Part shown: positions 1-10,396 of the stretch, piece by piece
Position numbering within the stretch: position 1 is the stretch's first letter
How the letters are laid out: each line of letters begins with the position of its first letter
Notes under the pieces: model-generated
Seen by the model: the letters and a program-made list of their open reading frames with translations, nothing else
Database searches by the model: none
Told to the model about the DNA's origin: nothing
Program-made: the position numbers and the translations under genes
Assembly: GCA_033297075.1 (NCBI GenBank)
Contig: MU858046.1
Coordinates: forward strand, 868,001 to 932,000
DNA: 64,000 bases
From: Rhypophila decipiens
Lineage: Eukaryota > Ascomycota > Sordariomycetes > Sordariales > Naviculisporaceae
Reading direction: 5' to 3'

Positions 1-1188
1 TACCTTTCCCCATTCATGCCATGTGGACTGGTCTCGGCGCTCGAACCCCTGCGCGACCAAGGAGGCGCCCTGTGTCGTGATTGGTTTATTTCCTCAACCT
101 TGAGCTCTCCTTGGCGAGATTGCTTGCCATGAAACAACGCACATGCCACTGGCTGGATAAATCCAACACCGAGAAACTTGAAACAAGGAGCGCCTCTGTG
201 TGAGTGTCTCTCTCTTGCAGAAAAGGAGGAGGATAACGGGAAGAATTGCGACAGAGGCAAAACTTTAAGCGGCGAGCAAACAACTGGAAATCAAAATCGT
301 TCTGAGGCATCTTCGCCGCAGCGTCGCCCAAGTCAACGGAGTCGCACATCTTCTTAGAGGCAGTTTGCTTAGCCTTGGTAAGAACTCGAGAAGCAATTCC
401 ATGTTCGACCAGGTTCACACAAGACCGGCGGAATTAAGCCCTCCCGGCGTAAGCACGAGGTGGGCATAATGAAATAAACTTCCATCTCACTTTTAAGCTT
501 CAATTTTCCAACGATGACATTTCCCAAATTGGCAGGTCTGGGATCGGACATTAACATGACATGCAGCTCAACTTTCGGCAGGAGGTAGTGAAAACTGATA
601 GCATATCAGCTCGAGAATCGAGGACTCTCACGAAGTCGTCACGAACTAAGGAGAGCATTCGGAAAAAAACTCAGGGCATCGAGGTTCGTTGGTGTCACTT
701 GGTGATGATACAAGCGCGAATGTTGTGGCTTGCCGCGCGCTTCTTTCGGATATGTGGGTGCCCGACTTTTGAGGTACGTACAGCCTGTACCAGATTCCGT
801 ACCACGCAAATATCTTTTACCGGTTCCCAAGTCGACATGTCCAGGTAAAATGATAGGTCATAAGTTGTTTAAGCTTCTTTGTAGTCTATGAGCTCTTAAC
901 GTCAATCTTTCATCCGATGTCTAGCATGATCTTCAACTCCCGTCTTAGTCTAGCACCCAGTCGCACGGCCTGGGAGCAGCCTCTCCGCCTGGCCTGTCCT
1001 GTTTGTCGGTCTCCCGTCCGGTCTTGAGGGCTTGTCGTCCGGCCCGCCTTGGCCGGACCATCAACCGGTGAACATCTTGACAGATTCCCAAATCAAACCC
1101 AGGAGCAAACAAAAAAAGCAAGCATTCTATCAGTTTATCCAGCCCTCTTCACCCCAACACTCCTGAGCCCTTTCGTGTAATCCCTTCC
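1..1188. other. Intergenic, no supported gene
   Basis: Short open frames occur on both strands (for example 86-418 and 369-557 on the minus strand), but none shows a recognisable domain, a convincing splice pattern or a fungal-type start context. The part next to 1188 is the 3' flank of the histidine-phosphatase gene. An unseen gene could end off the left edge. Confidence 0.5.
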
Positions 1189-1998
1189 TCACTGCTCCGG
1201 AATATCAGGCACCCGTCCCCCCCTAAATTCCTCCTCAATCTTGTTCTGCACCACACTCCTCAACTCATACTGCTCCGTCTCCGTAAGACCCGTCGCACTG
1301 CCCCTCCTCTTCCTCCAAGACACCCTCGTCTCCTTCAACCTCGCATCCTCCCCAGTAAAATCAACAAACTCATAACTCCTCCACTCAGTATTCTGCCACC
1401 CCGTACCAACATTAGCCTTCATGCCATCCCAATCCTGCGTCAGAAAGTGCAGAAACCCCCCGTGCGTGACAACAGCTATGTGAACCTCCTCCTCCTCCTT
1501 GTCCTTCCCATCAAGATACTCCAGCGCAAGGTCTCGAATCTGCCGTCTTGCACTCTTCGCTCTGGCCTCCAGCCCGGACATGGTCGGAAAATTAGGCCCC
1601 CCAAAGGACTTGTCATTCCACCCCTCCTTCAACCGTCCCAGATCCACATTCCCCTTGTCCCCAAACTCCTCCTTGAGCTTTTGGAGATCAGACCCGATAT
1701 CACACGGCAAATTCGAGACCTCTTGTAACTCGGAAATAGCCAGGACCTTTTTGCCAGCCGGGTTGGAGTCGGCGTCGTAAACAGAGGGTTTGAATGACAG
1801 CAGACAAGTGTACAACGTCCGGCGCATCGGCGACGCAACGAGGTGCGTAATCTTGTCGTGGAATGGGAAATTCTTGCAAAGCGTGGCGCATTGTTCCTCC
1901 CCCTTGGGGGTCAGATCGGGATCGGGGAGGGCGTGGTTTGCGTAGGAGAGGTTGTGGTACCCTTGGGCGTGGCGGACTAGGTGGACGTAGACTGGCAT
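1189..1998 (-). CDS. Histidine phosphatase superfamily (phosphoglycerate mutase-like) protein
   Basis: Single-exon gene of 269 residues, a usual length for fungal stand-alone PGAM-like proteins. The RHG signature is at the N terminus (L-V-R-H-A at residues 7-11, with His10 as the expected phospho-acceptor). A-S-P-M-R-R-T follows at 55-61, and the second catalytic histidine lies in V-T-H-G-G near residue 179. These are the family's phosphate-pocket elements, so a working phosphatase or mutase is likely. The true substrate cannot be told from sequence, because this fungal subgroup is broadly annotated and seldom characterised. No signal peptide or membrane segment is visible, so it is probably cytosolic. 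The ATG at 1998 lies directly upstream of the conserved first beta strand, which supports this start. Confidence 0.9.
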   Translation of the reverse strand: MPVYVHLVRHAQGYHNLSYANHALPDPDLTPKGEEQCATLCKNFPFHDKITHLVASPMRRTLYTCLLSFKPSVYDADSNPAGKKVLAISELQEVSNLPCDIGSDLQKLKEEFGDKGNVDLGRLKEGWNDKSFGGPNFPTMSGLEARAKSARRQIRDLALEYLDGKDKEEEEVHIAVVTHGGFLHFLTQDWDGMKANVGTGWQNTEWRSYEFVDFTGEDARLKETRVSWRKRRGSATGLTETEQYELRSVVQNKIEEEFRGGRVPDIPEQ

Positions 1999-2800
1999 CT
2001 TTTTTGGTTCTTGTCGTTGGTGGTCCTCTTGTTGGACTTGCTTGTTTTGTGTGATGCTTTGTGGCGGTGAAAGCCAATTTTGAAATGTGAAATACTAGGA
2101 TAAACCGTTCAAGAGAAGGCCTAACAATCGGATCAATTGTATGACAATTAGGTTCAATATATTCTCAAGTAAATCTCTGAGTGAAAGAATTAACTTGAAA
2201 ATAGGGGAAGAAAAAAAGAATAGTCAGAAATGCTATGAGTCAACCTTCATCGAGTCTGCCGTTACTAAAGGGGTCGTATCCGTACCTTCCCTTGGGTCTG
2301 GGCCCCGGATACGGATGTACGTCACTGACGCACCTGTGCGCACTATGATGCGGCATCCCGGGATAGGCTACCCCGGCTGCTGGAGCTCCACACTGGGTCC
2401 GATAAATCGGGGGGCTGCCTTTTGCTTACATGCAGTGAACGAGGCCATATTGTATGCCAAATCTCATAAATAGTTGATTCTCGAGATATGATAAGCCCGA
2501 GGAGATTCCCGGAGGGGCTGATCAAGAAAGAAATTGATGGCGACGCTTGTTTACACCACCGTGATTCTACCTGCAATGTCTTGGAAAAACAGCCATGGAG
2601 CCATTGATAATAACCGTTACAATTCACCCTCCTCCATTATGACCGCAAAGCTTACATAACGCCCTAGAACTCTTCATGAAGCGGGCACCTGAATTTCAGC
2701 TGTGACAACCTTCCACACTCCTCCAATCCAGAAAGAATGAATGCCTCACTGAGCCCAGCCGGTGCTCAAGACCCAATTCTTACTTTTGTTGATTGACACT
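1999..2800. other. Intergenic between histidine phosphatase and vps27
   Basis: It holds the upstream region of the histidine-phosphatase gene and the 3' flank of vps27, both on the minus strand. Short frames here have no recognisable content. No RNA gene or repeat was seen. Confidence 0.5.
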
Positions 2801-5214
2801 TCAGAGATCTATCAGGCTCTCCTCCACCACTGGCTGTTTGGGCGCGTGCTGCGGGGCCGATGGGAAGGCTTCCTGCGTATATCCTGTATAGGGGTCACTG
2901 GGAGGGGCAGCTGCTTGCCACACAGGCGGAAGAGGCGTCGCCTGAGCGGCGGTATGTTGCCAGTATGGCTGCTGCTGTTGCTGGTGCTGCTGCGGTGGCT
3001 GAGAAGGCTGGGCAGGGACAGACGCTGGGGTTTGGGGGAGGGAAGGCTGGTAAGAGTGGACAGACTGGGACAGATTGGGGTACGGTGACAGAGCTGGGTC
3101 CGCACCTGGACCCGAGGCTGGTTGCGCTTGCTGCGCCTGCTGGGGCTGCTGTTGTTGATTATTGAAATAAAAGGACGCATTGGGGTCGGTTGTAGGAGTG
3201 GTGCCCACGGATTCATTGACGGCCGGGGGAGCCAATGGTCCGTGGGATGTCACCTCACTAGGAGCATAGCCAGGTTGTTGTGGGTACTGAGGAGGTTGCT
3301 GGCCAGCCCAGCTGTCGGTTCTCTGCGGTAGTTGTTGCTGGGGGTATTGGCTGTTCGGGGCCCCAGGGAGAGCTGCCTGCTTGTCATAGGCTGCGTATGA
3401 CTGCGGAGTCGGCTGAGGAACATGGGCATACGCCTGATGGGCTCCTGGTTGCGCGTACTCCTGATGTTGCTCACCAGTGTAGAAATTTTCTGCTGGTCCA
3501 CTGGGGTTTGGAGCAGAGGACTGGAGCGAGGGGTACTGGCCCGAGGCTTGTCGTGGCGGGGGCAGGTTATATCCGCCAATGTTGTGCTGACTGTAGGCTT
3601 TTGACAGTCGCTCCTCGAGCATTCGGTCGTAGTAGCGGACTACGGTAGAAAGCTTCGCGTGTAGGTCAAGTAAGGTATCTGTCCGAGGTTAGCAGTATTC
3701 TTTCCTCCCGAAACCATCCACACATACCGTGCTTGCTCATTGTTTCACCGTAGGTACGCGCGAGCTTTGGCCGCAAAGCACCAATGCTGTCATAGAGCTC
3801 CTGGATTCGTGGCTCTCGGAGAATCGTCCCGGGTGGTTGGGTCTGGAGGCGGTCTACCAACGTAGAAAAGAGATTGATGTTCTCAGCTTCAACAGGAGTA
3901 AGCTCATAGTCGTTCTTGGGGAGCGCGAACGAGGCTGGGGCAGCGCTCTGCCCCGCACCGGACGCCTGCTCTTTTAACACAGCAGCATGCTTCTTCTTCT
4001 GCTCCTCCATATCTGCAAGCGACGCGGCAATGGCGGCTTTCAAGTCCGCATCCTCCTCCTCGACAGGTGCCTTCGTTGTTGGTGCGGCGGCATTATTTGT
4101 CTTGGGCGGGCCCGAGGAGAGACCGTTCGCTACGGGCGCAGAATAGCCCCTCGAGTGGGTTTTTACCTCCTCCAGGCTCATGGCGAGTGCCTTTTTTAGC
4201 TCCTCGTCGAAATCATCGTCAACCCGAGCGGCGCGCGGCTGCATATTCGAGCTCCGAGCCTTGGAGGGATGGCTGGGAGTAGGTTGTTTGGCGCCGCTGC
4301 CGCCTCGACCCGAAGACTTGTCCTGAAGCTTGGCGTAACAGCCATCATCAACGCGCACAGCTTGGAGAATCCCGAGGTGAGGGAGAGGGAGTGTCTTGCT
4401 CGAGCATTGTTGATCGAAGCAGTTTCCGCAATTGCGGCAGTGGTGTTTCCTGTTGGTAAAGGTGAAGGCCGTCCGACACCGCATGCAGACATCCGAATCA
4501 ACCCATTCGGGCGGCTGCAGAGAAAGAGTTAGAATGGCCGTCGGCCGTTGTTGGCCATGGGTCAAGCACTCACCGCGCTGCTGTCAATCATGCTGCTTGA
4601 GACAGTCGTCCGAGGTGGAAACTGGAAGCCCTCTCGTTGCAGAGTTCTGTAGACCTCGCCGATGTAGGATAGCTCGTATCGGCCCTCGGTAGCTGTCGCC
4701 CAGGACTGTATCAATTCGAGAATCTTTGCTTTGACTTCGGCGTTGATGGCGGCAGGACCGACTACTTTGAGCAGCGAAACGATGCTTTCCATAAACTCGC
4801 GGGACGCAATCTCGGCCAGGAAGTGGGAGCCACCGTTCTTGACACACGTGTCTGTGAGCTGCTCGAGTTAGCCTTTCAACCCCAAACAAGGTTCCGCCGC
4901 AGACAGGATGAACCCACATTCAAGGCGCTCAGCTGCGTATTTGGGTTCTTGTTGTTGATGCGCTTTTTGAGCGAGCGCATCGCCTCCTTTGGCTGAACTG
5001 TCTTGGATCTGATGATGTCGGATATCTCGAGATTGAGCGCAATGTCCTCCCTATCGAATACCCACGTTAGTTTACTCGTCTGGCACGACGAAGCCGGACA
5101 AGGCTGGGAATCTGGAATCTGGAATATGCGGGAGACATACAAGCTACTGCTTGTGGCTTTTTCTATCTGCTCATCCAGGGCAGTATTGGCCCCGGACGAC
5201 CACCAGCCCATCAT
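2801..5214 (-). CDS. vps27: Vacuolar protein sorting protein Vps27 (ESCRT-0 subunit, Hrs homologue)
   Basis: Five exons: 5214-5141, 5050-4918, 4858-4574, 4514-3728 and 3678-2801. All introns are 49-90 bp with GT..AG ends, and the joined frame encodes 718 aa. Domain order is a VHS domain (about 5-145), then a FYVE finger (about 168-226) with the [11 protein letters not shown]3P-binding signature. Two ubiquitin-interacting motifs follow, at about 265-284 (A-L-A-M-S-L) and 317-336 (A-I-A-A-S-L), then a GAT-like helical region (about 370-450). The tail is long and Pro/Gln-rich. Near the C terminus are P-S-A-P, the ESCRT-I (Vps23/TSG101) docking motif, and a terminal L-I-D-L resembling a clathrin box. 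In this family the protein binds ubiquitinated cargo on endosomes and recruits ESCRT-I. All expected elements are present. It is divergent from the rhodanese-USP gene. Confidence 0.95.
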
Positions 5215-6515
5215 TTTGCACAGAGGTAAACGGTGAACTATGGGAACCGGGAGACAAATCTATTCGCTGGCGGAAACGGCAATGACGATGCAATGAGCCG
5301 ATATGATGGTATCGGTGGGGGACCGTGGTCGAGGAACGTGGTCGAGGAACTGCGCGCCTTGTCACTCGCCAAGTGCTGGTGAGGGTATGGTGGAGAAATC
5401 GCTTCAAAACAAAGATTCCAACTAGAGCCTGTGTCGTTCGGGTGACGAGGATTGAGGGGCGTTGATGGCAAGGGAGTCGACAGTATGGGAGTTGGCTGTC
5501 GGTGTCGTTGGTTACGTATGTACGGGTTACTGCCGTCGCGAGTCAACTGAAGGCGCCCAGCCTCGCTTTGCTGATGAGGGGAGCTTGCGTTGCACGCTAA
5601 TTTCTAGGTAGCCAAATTCTGTCAACGGCTGCGGCGAACGCGCTGGCAGTCCGGGAGGGCTGGGACCAATTGGCAACCACGTGTGACGAGCTCATTCAGT
5701 GGCGACTGGGTTCCTTCATCTGAACTGTTCTGAAAAACGAACCGCAGATGTCAAGACCGTAATGATATTGATATAAAGGTACGCAAGCATCTGTCAATTT
5801 CTGTCTGTATATTTGGACGCCATGGCAGATATCCGGATTGTGTTTTTCTACTCGTATCATCGAGGTATTCAAGCTGAGGACTTCATCAGCGTCCTTTCCA
5901 TGTGGCGCTGCACAGGGTGCTGGTGACGACAGCCTTGCCCCACACCTTGCGTGAGCCACTGTGTCATCCCCTTCCATGTTTAACCCGTAGTGGTTCCCGA
6001 GCCTGCCCTGCTAAACTCGTCACCTCTGAACCGCTGTAACCTTTACGACCTGCGTGCTCAAGCGGCTTGTTGCGGGGAACTTCTGTACGCTAGAGCACAG
6101 GACATGGATCCCCTTTCCAATTCCAAACCACCTCCAGAACACCAGACATTGAACCTCTCTCACCCAAGGCGGTCCCAATGAGCACGAACACCTTGTCCGA
6201 GGTACGATAAGCTCTTCTTCAGAGAAGATCGACTGAATCAGCCAAGACCTCTCGTAATACGATAAGCGCATACATACCTCACGGGAGGCGACAAGGTCAG
6301 CCAAGTCTGCCGCTCCTGCGATCGCATCTTCAAATAACCCGACACACCGGACAGTCCTCCATTTCAAGAAGACTTAGCGACCCCTTTCACATTATATGGA
6401 CACAGCATCTCCGAGACATGCCTAACGTTCGCCTGCTCTTCTTGGGTCGGCCCGGCTGGTAGCAGAGACGTCAACGGTCAAATCACCAAGATTGCACAGC
6501 CAAGCGCATTGTACG
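5215..6515. promoter_or_regulatory. Divergent promoter/leader region between vps27 and the rhodanese-USP gene
   Basis: About 1.3 kb must serve both genes. It contains a palindromic CCAATTGG (5666-5673) followed five bases later by a CACGTG E-box (5678-5683). These are candidate binding sites for the CCAAT complex and a bHLH factor, but the assignment is by motif only. On the plus strand an upstream ATG at 6104 opens a 25-codon frame ending at 6181. A second ATG at 6178 reads to a GTACGA donor at 6202, so a leader intron, or a short upstream coding exon, is possible for the USP gene. Confidence 0.4.
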
Positions 6516-9500
6516 ATGAACGGCTCAACCACGGTACTAGGCCACCTAGGGCCCTCAGCTTCGACTGGATCCTCGAAGCCCATCCCCGTCACGATCAACT
6601 CGAAAACATTCCAGTTGGAAGAAAGTGCTGTTAGCGGAGGAGCTGGAGGGCCAGGAGGGCCAGGAGGACAAGGCGGGAAACGCCCCTTAGCGCACATTGA
6701 TGATATAACCTCTGTCACCACCGGACTAGATCTCAAAAACACGTCGATTGGTGCTCTTCTCCAGAAAGCCGAAGAAAATTTTCGACAAGCGTGCTCTTCT
6801 CGGTCCTTTGGCAGAATCGACCTCGCCTTGAAGGATTACATCAGAGCGAATGAGATAACTGTTGCAATTCCATACAGCGCAGAATGGCCATCGTTGAAAT
6901 CTGGATCCAACAGAGCCCAGCTGGAGAAATACAACACGCTAGTGCGTCAGCTCAGTGATGCCAATGGCGATTTTATGAGAATAAAGGCAGAGATCAAAGC
7001 TGATAATGCCAGAACCGGGATACAACCCTCGACCCAGAAGTCGAGTTCAAATGGGCAGGTCATGAAGCCGGCAGACTCGAGTACGTTGAAAAGTGGCACA
7101 ATAAATGGAGCAGCAGTGCCCAACGCAGTTCAGAATGGCTCTCCGCAGCGCCCAGCTCCGTCTCCGTCCAAAGTCAAACCCATCGTGCACCCAAAGCCAT
7201 CAAATCTTCATGGGAAGGCACTGGATCCCGGTGGTGCAGGAGGCGCTTCGAGTGAGGTGGATCAAGCTTTGCTCCAGCGCTTTGCCAACCTTAGGACCGG
7301 CACGGCAAATCGCGTACAGGATCCGCGTATCAGAACCCAGCCCTTCACTCTTCCGCCGCCAAATTCACCACCAGTTCAAGAGCCACCAAAGGTATCCTAC
7401 GAGGCCGTTCCTTCAGCAGCCCCGTTTGTCGACTTGCCTCGAGTCCCCGCCGCCATCTACAATCCAGCGAGGGGGACGCTGTCTAGCGAGGCAGCAGAAC
7501 TTCCTTCGAGTTCTCCACGGGCGATATTCACAAGGACGAATTCCATGACATCGTCTGCAAACCCGAACAGAAATACAAAAGCTCCAATATCAGGTTCCTC
7601 TAACCTAGCCCAAAGACATGTCACGGAATCGGGTACGACGGGTCAACGCGTCAGGCCAACCATACCAGCAGGCGATACCATCTCAGCTGGGGATTTGTTC
7701 AAGTATATAAATGCTGGGGCAAAGAACATATCGATTTTGTTGATGGATATTAGAACTCGAGAGGAGTTTGACGCGGGTCATATCATGTCACAAGCTACAA
7801 TATGCCTCGAAGCCGAGGTCTTGACTCGAGAGCATATTTCAGCAAATCAAATCTTGGACAGCATGGTTCTGGCGCCGAAATCAGAGCAGGTACTTTTCGA
7901 AAAGCGCCACGAGTTCGATTTGATGGTATTTTATGATCAAGACTCCAAAGTCATCCCCTCCACGCCTATAACGCCGGAACAAAAGGCTGTACTCGGCCTG
8001 TACGATGCTCTGAGCCAGTATGACTTTGCAGGAGCCGCGGGATCGACTGCTGGGCCCAAATTATTGGAAGGTGGCCTGGAAGCGTGGACAGACCTCGTTG
8101 GTCTGGGTAGTCTCCAGAGCTCGTCGACAGCCGGCTCCGGGGCCAAATCGTCAATGGCACAAGCGTTTCTTCGCCGGCGCCCGACATATGCAGCACGCCC
8201 CATTCAGGACCCCGACGAAGCCAAGAGATGGAAGGATATGATTGACGATTCTGCTATCTCGCATATCCGAACCACCGAAGACTTCCTACGCCGGTTTCCC
8301 GCCATTTCTCCGATACAGGAGTCTATGGTGTCACCTATCAGTCCAATCTCGAGTCGCCCGTCCAGTCCGGTTCGTCTTTCTCATGAAGAGAGCTACTACG
8401 CTTCGTTGCCATCGCCGCCTGCGCGTCCGCCCCCGGCAGTCCCACGTAGGAGTCACAGTGGCCTGGCCGAAACAGAAACTAGCATCACCTCGCTGACCAA
8501 GAGGGCGAGGTCTGGAGCAACCCACGTACGACCCAATCGAACGGGACTCGAAAACCCTCACAATCATTGCTTCGCAAATAGCGTGTTCCAGTCCTTGTTC
8601 GCAACGCCTGGATTTGCTCGCGAGCTCTGGTCTGAAGAGTGGAAAAGCACCTACCCAGTGCCCAGATCTCCAGATGAACGCATTGATAACCCACAGCTGC
8701 TCACAAAATTTATGGCGGGGTTATTCCGCGATTTGGATCAGGGTGCCATGAAATGGAAGTCCGCCAAAACGTTAATGGTATGTCTGCTTCTTATTGGCCA
8801 CCCACCCCATGCCCAAGCACCTCCCTGCTAACAGTTTCTTTCAACCCTATCCCAGAACTACATATACCACATCCACTCCAAGGATGCAAAAGGGAAGAAG
8901 AAGCCCGAAAACGAGATATTCGGAGGCCAAACACAGCAAGACGCCAACGAGTTTTATTATTTCCTAACCGACAACATCCACGACGAGACCAACAGACTCC
9001 GAAACAGGAAAGACACCAAGTCGGCCACCATCGAATACACCTCCAAAGATGGGTCCATAATCCAGCACGCCATGTCGTTCTGGAGGAACTACTCGCTCTA
9101 CAACTCGTCGATAATAGACAAGTACTTTCGCGGCGTTGAGGCCTTTATCTCGCGGTGCCAGAACCCAAGGTGCGGCCGGGCATTATACAACTTTGCAGTC
9201 AGGAACGAGCATGTCCTCAAGTTTGAAGACATCCCCCAAAACGTATCTAGGAATTCCGATGCCGTGCTCGAGCTGGAGCAGCTCCTCCAGTACAGCGAGA
9301 TGAACGAGTCCGTTCCCGAGGGTCTCTGCGAGGCATGTAATTGCCGCGGTCTCACGCGGAAATACACAATCGCGCGCATGCCTGACCGATTGATCTTCTC
9401 CATCGGGCGCTTCACGAACGAGTTTAATAAAGTGCAGACCAAAGTCCGCTTTCCCATCCGCGATTTGGACTTGACACGGTACATGGCCCAGCCAGACCCA

Positions 9501-9779
9501 GATATGAAGGAGACAAACGATATCCACTTCGCCGGGCCGCAGATCTACGACTGCTACGCTGTGACGGTGCACCAGGGCACGGAGCTTAGGAGCGGGCATT
9601 ATTATAGTTATGTGCAGGACGATCTGTCGAGGGACCCCACGGATTGGTTCAAGTGCAATGATACCCAGGTTGAGAGGGTCAGGATTGGGAGCACGAGTAG
9701 CCACGACGTGACGGAGCGGATGTACAAGGAGGGCACGGCCACGGCTTATCAGATATTTTATAAGAGGAGGGGGACTTGA
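6516..9779 (+). CDS. Ubiquitin-specific protease with MIT-like and rhodanese domains (Doa4/USP8 type)
   Basis: Exons 6516-8777 and 8856-9779, with a 78-bp intron (GTATGT..CAG), encode 1061 aa. An N-terminal helical MIT/USP8-dimerisation-like region (about 75-160) is followed by a long Ser/Pro-rich linker. A rhodanese-like domain (about 388-530, ending G-G-L-E-A-W) has no evident catalytic Cys, as in Doa4. The C-terminal USP domain follows. The catalytic residues are present: Cys685 in N-H-C-F-A-N, His1002 in S-G-H-Y-Y-S and Asp1023 in K-C-N-D. A C-x4-C/C-x2-C zinc ribbon is also visible. The cysteine box deviates from the usual G-N-T-C-Y. Yeast Doa4 removes ubiquitin from cargo before multivesicular-body sorting, and the vps27 neighbour fits that role. 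The ATG at 6516 is the first in this frame. An upstream exon from 6178-6201 spliced to 6468 would stay in frame and is an alternative. Confidence 0.88.
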
Positions 9780-10396
9780 CTTGATGTGTGATAGAACACG
9801 GGTATAGATGGGAACTGGGACGGCGGGAGCATGATGGCCATCTCACGAAATTTAGAAGGGAAAGGAAAGGTGCATCTGGATAGCGCATGGAACGAATGAA
9901 GCATGATAACATCTGTTTATATCTTTTTATCATTGAGTTTTGCCTTTGCATAGTTTGGTCTGGAGCGAGTCTGTTTGTTTGGAGTATTTAATAGGGCCCT
10001 CTGCTGCCTTGCTTCATGTCACTTACCTTATGAAAGCCGGACTTTAGCAGCTTTGCAAATGTCAACACCCGGCTTCTTTTATCTCATATCAGCGCACCTG
10101 TGCCTTGATCGCCGTGTCTTTCGTTCTTGCGTTCTATTCCCAAATGTTATCAATCTCGTCTTACTATTTGATTCTCGACAAATCTTGCAGGCTGGATAAA
10201 AGAAGCCATCGCTCAATAAGCCTCGAGGGTCCGGTTTACCACACATTGCACGATTTGCTAGAATTCAGAACTCAATTTTATTTACGCAAAGAATACACCA
10301 TGTAATACTGCAAGTATTCAAAGCAGATACCATGGTAGTAGATACGTAGGCAATAACTGCTACCATAGACCATTTTAGTTGCCCTCACCCCTCGTT
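9780..10396. other. Intergenic between convergent genes
   Basis: It holds the facing 3' flanks of the USP gene (+) and the acyl-CoA synthetase gene (-). It is rather AT-rich with short meaningless frames. No RNA gene or repeat was recognised. Confidence 0.5.

Noticed and set aside
1..80. GGTTCGAG on the minus strand, resembling a tRNA B-box
   Set aside because: The closing CC of the B-box is absent and no cloverleaf forms.
561..848. Plus-strand frame upstream of the histidine-phosphatase gene
   Set aside because: Starts in poor context and has no recognisable content.
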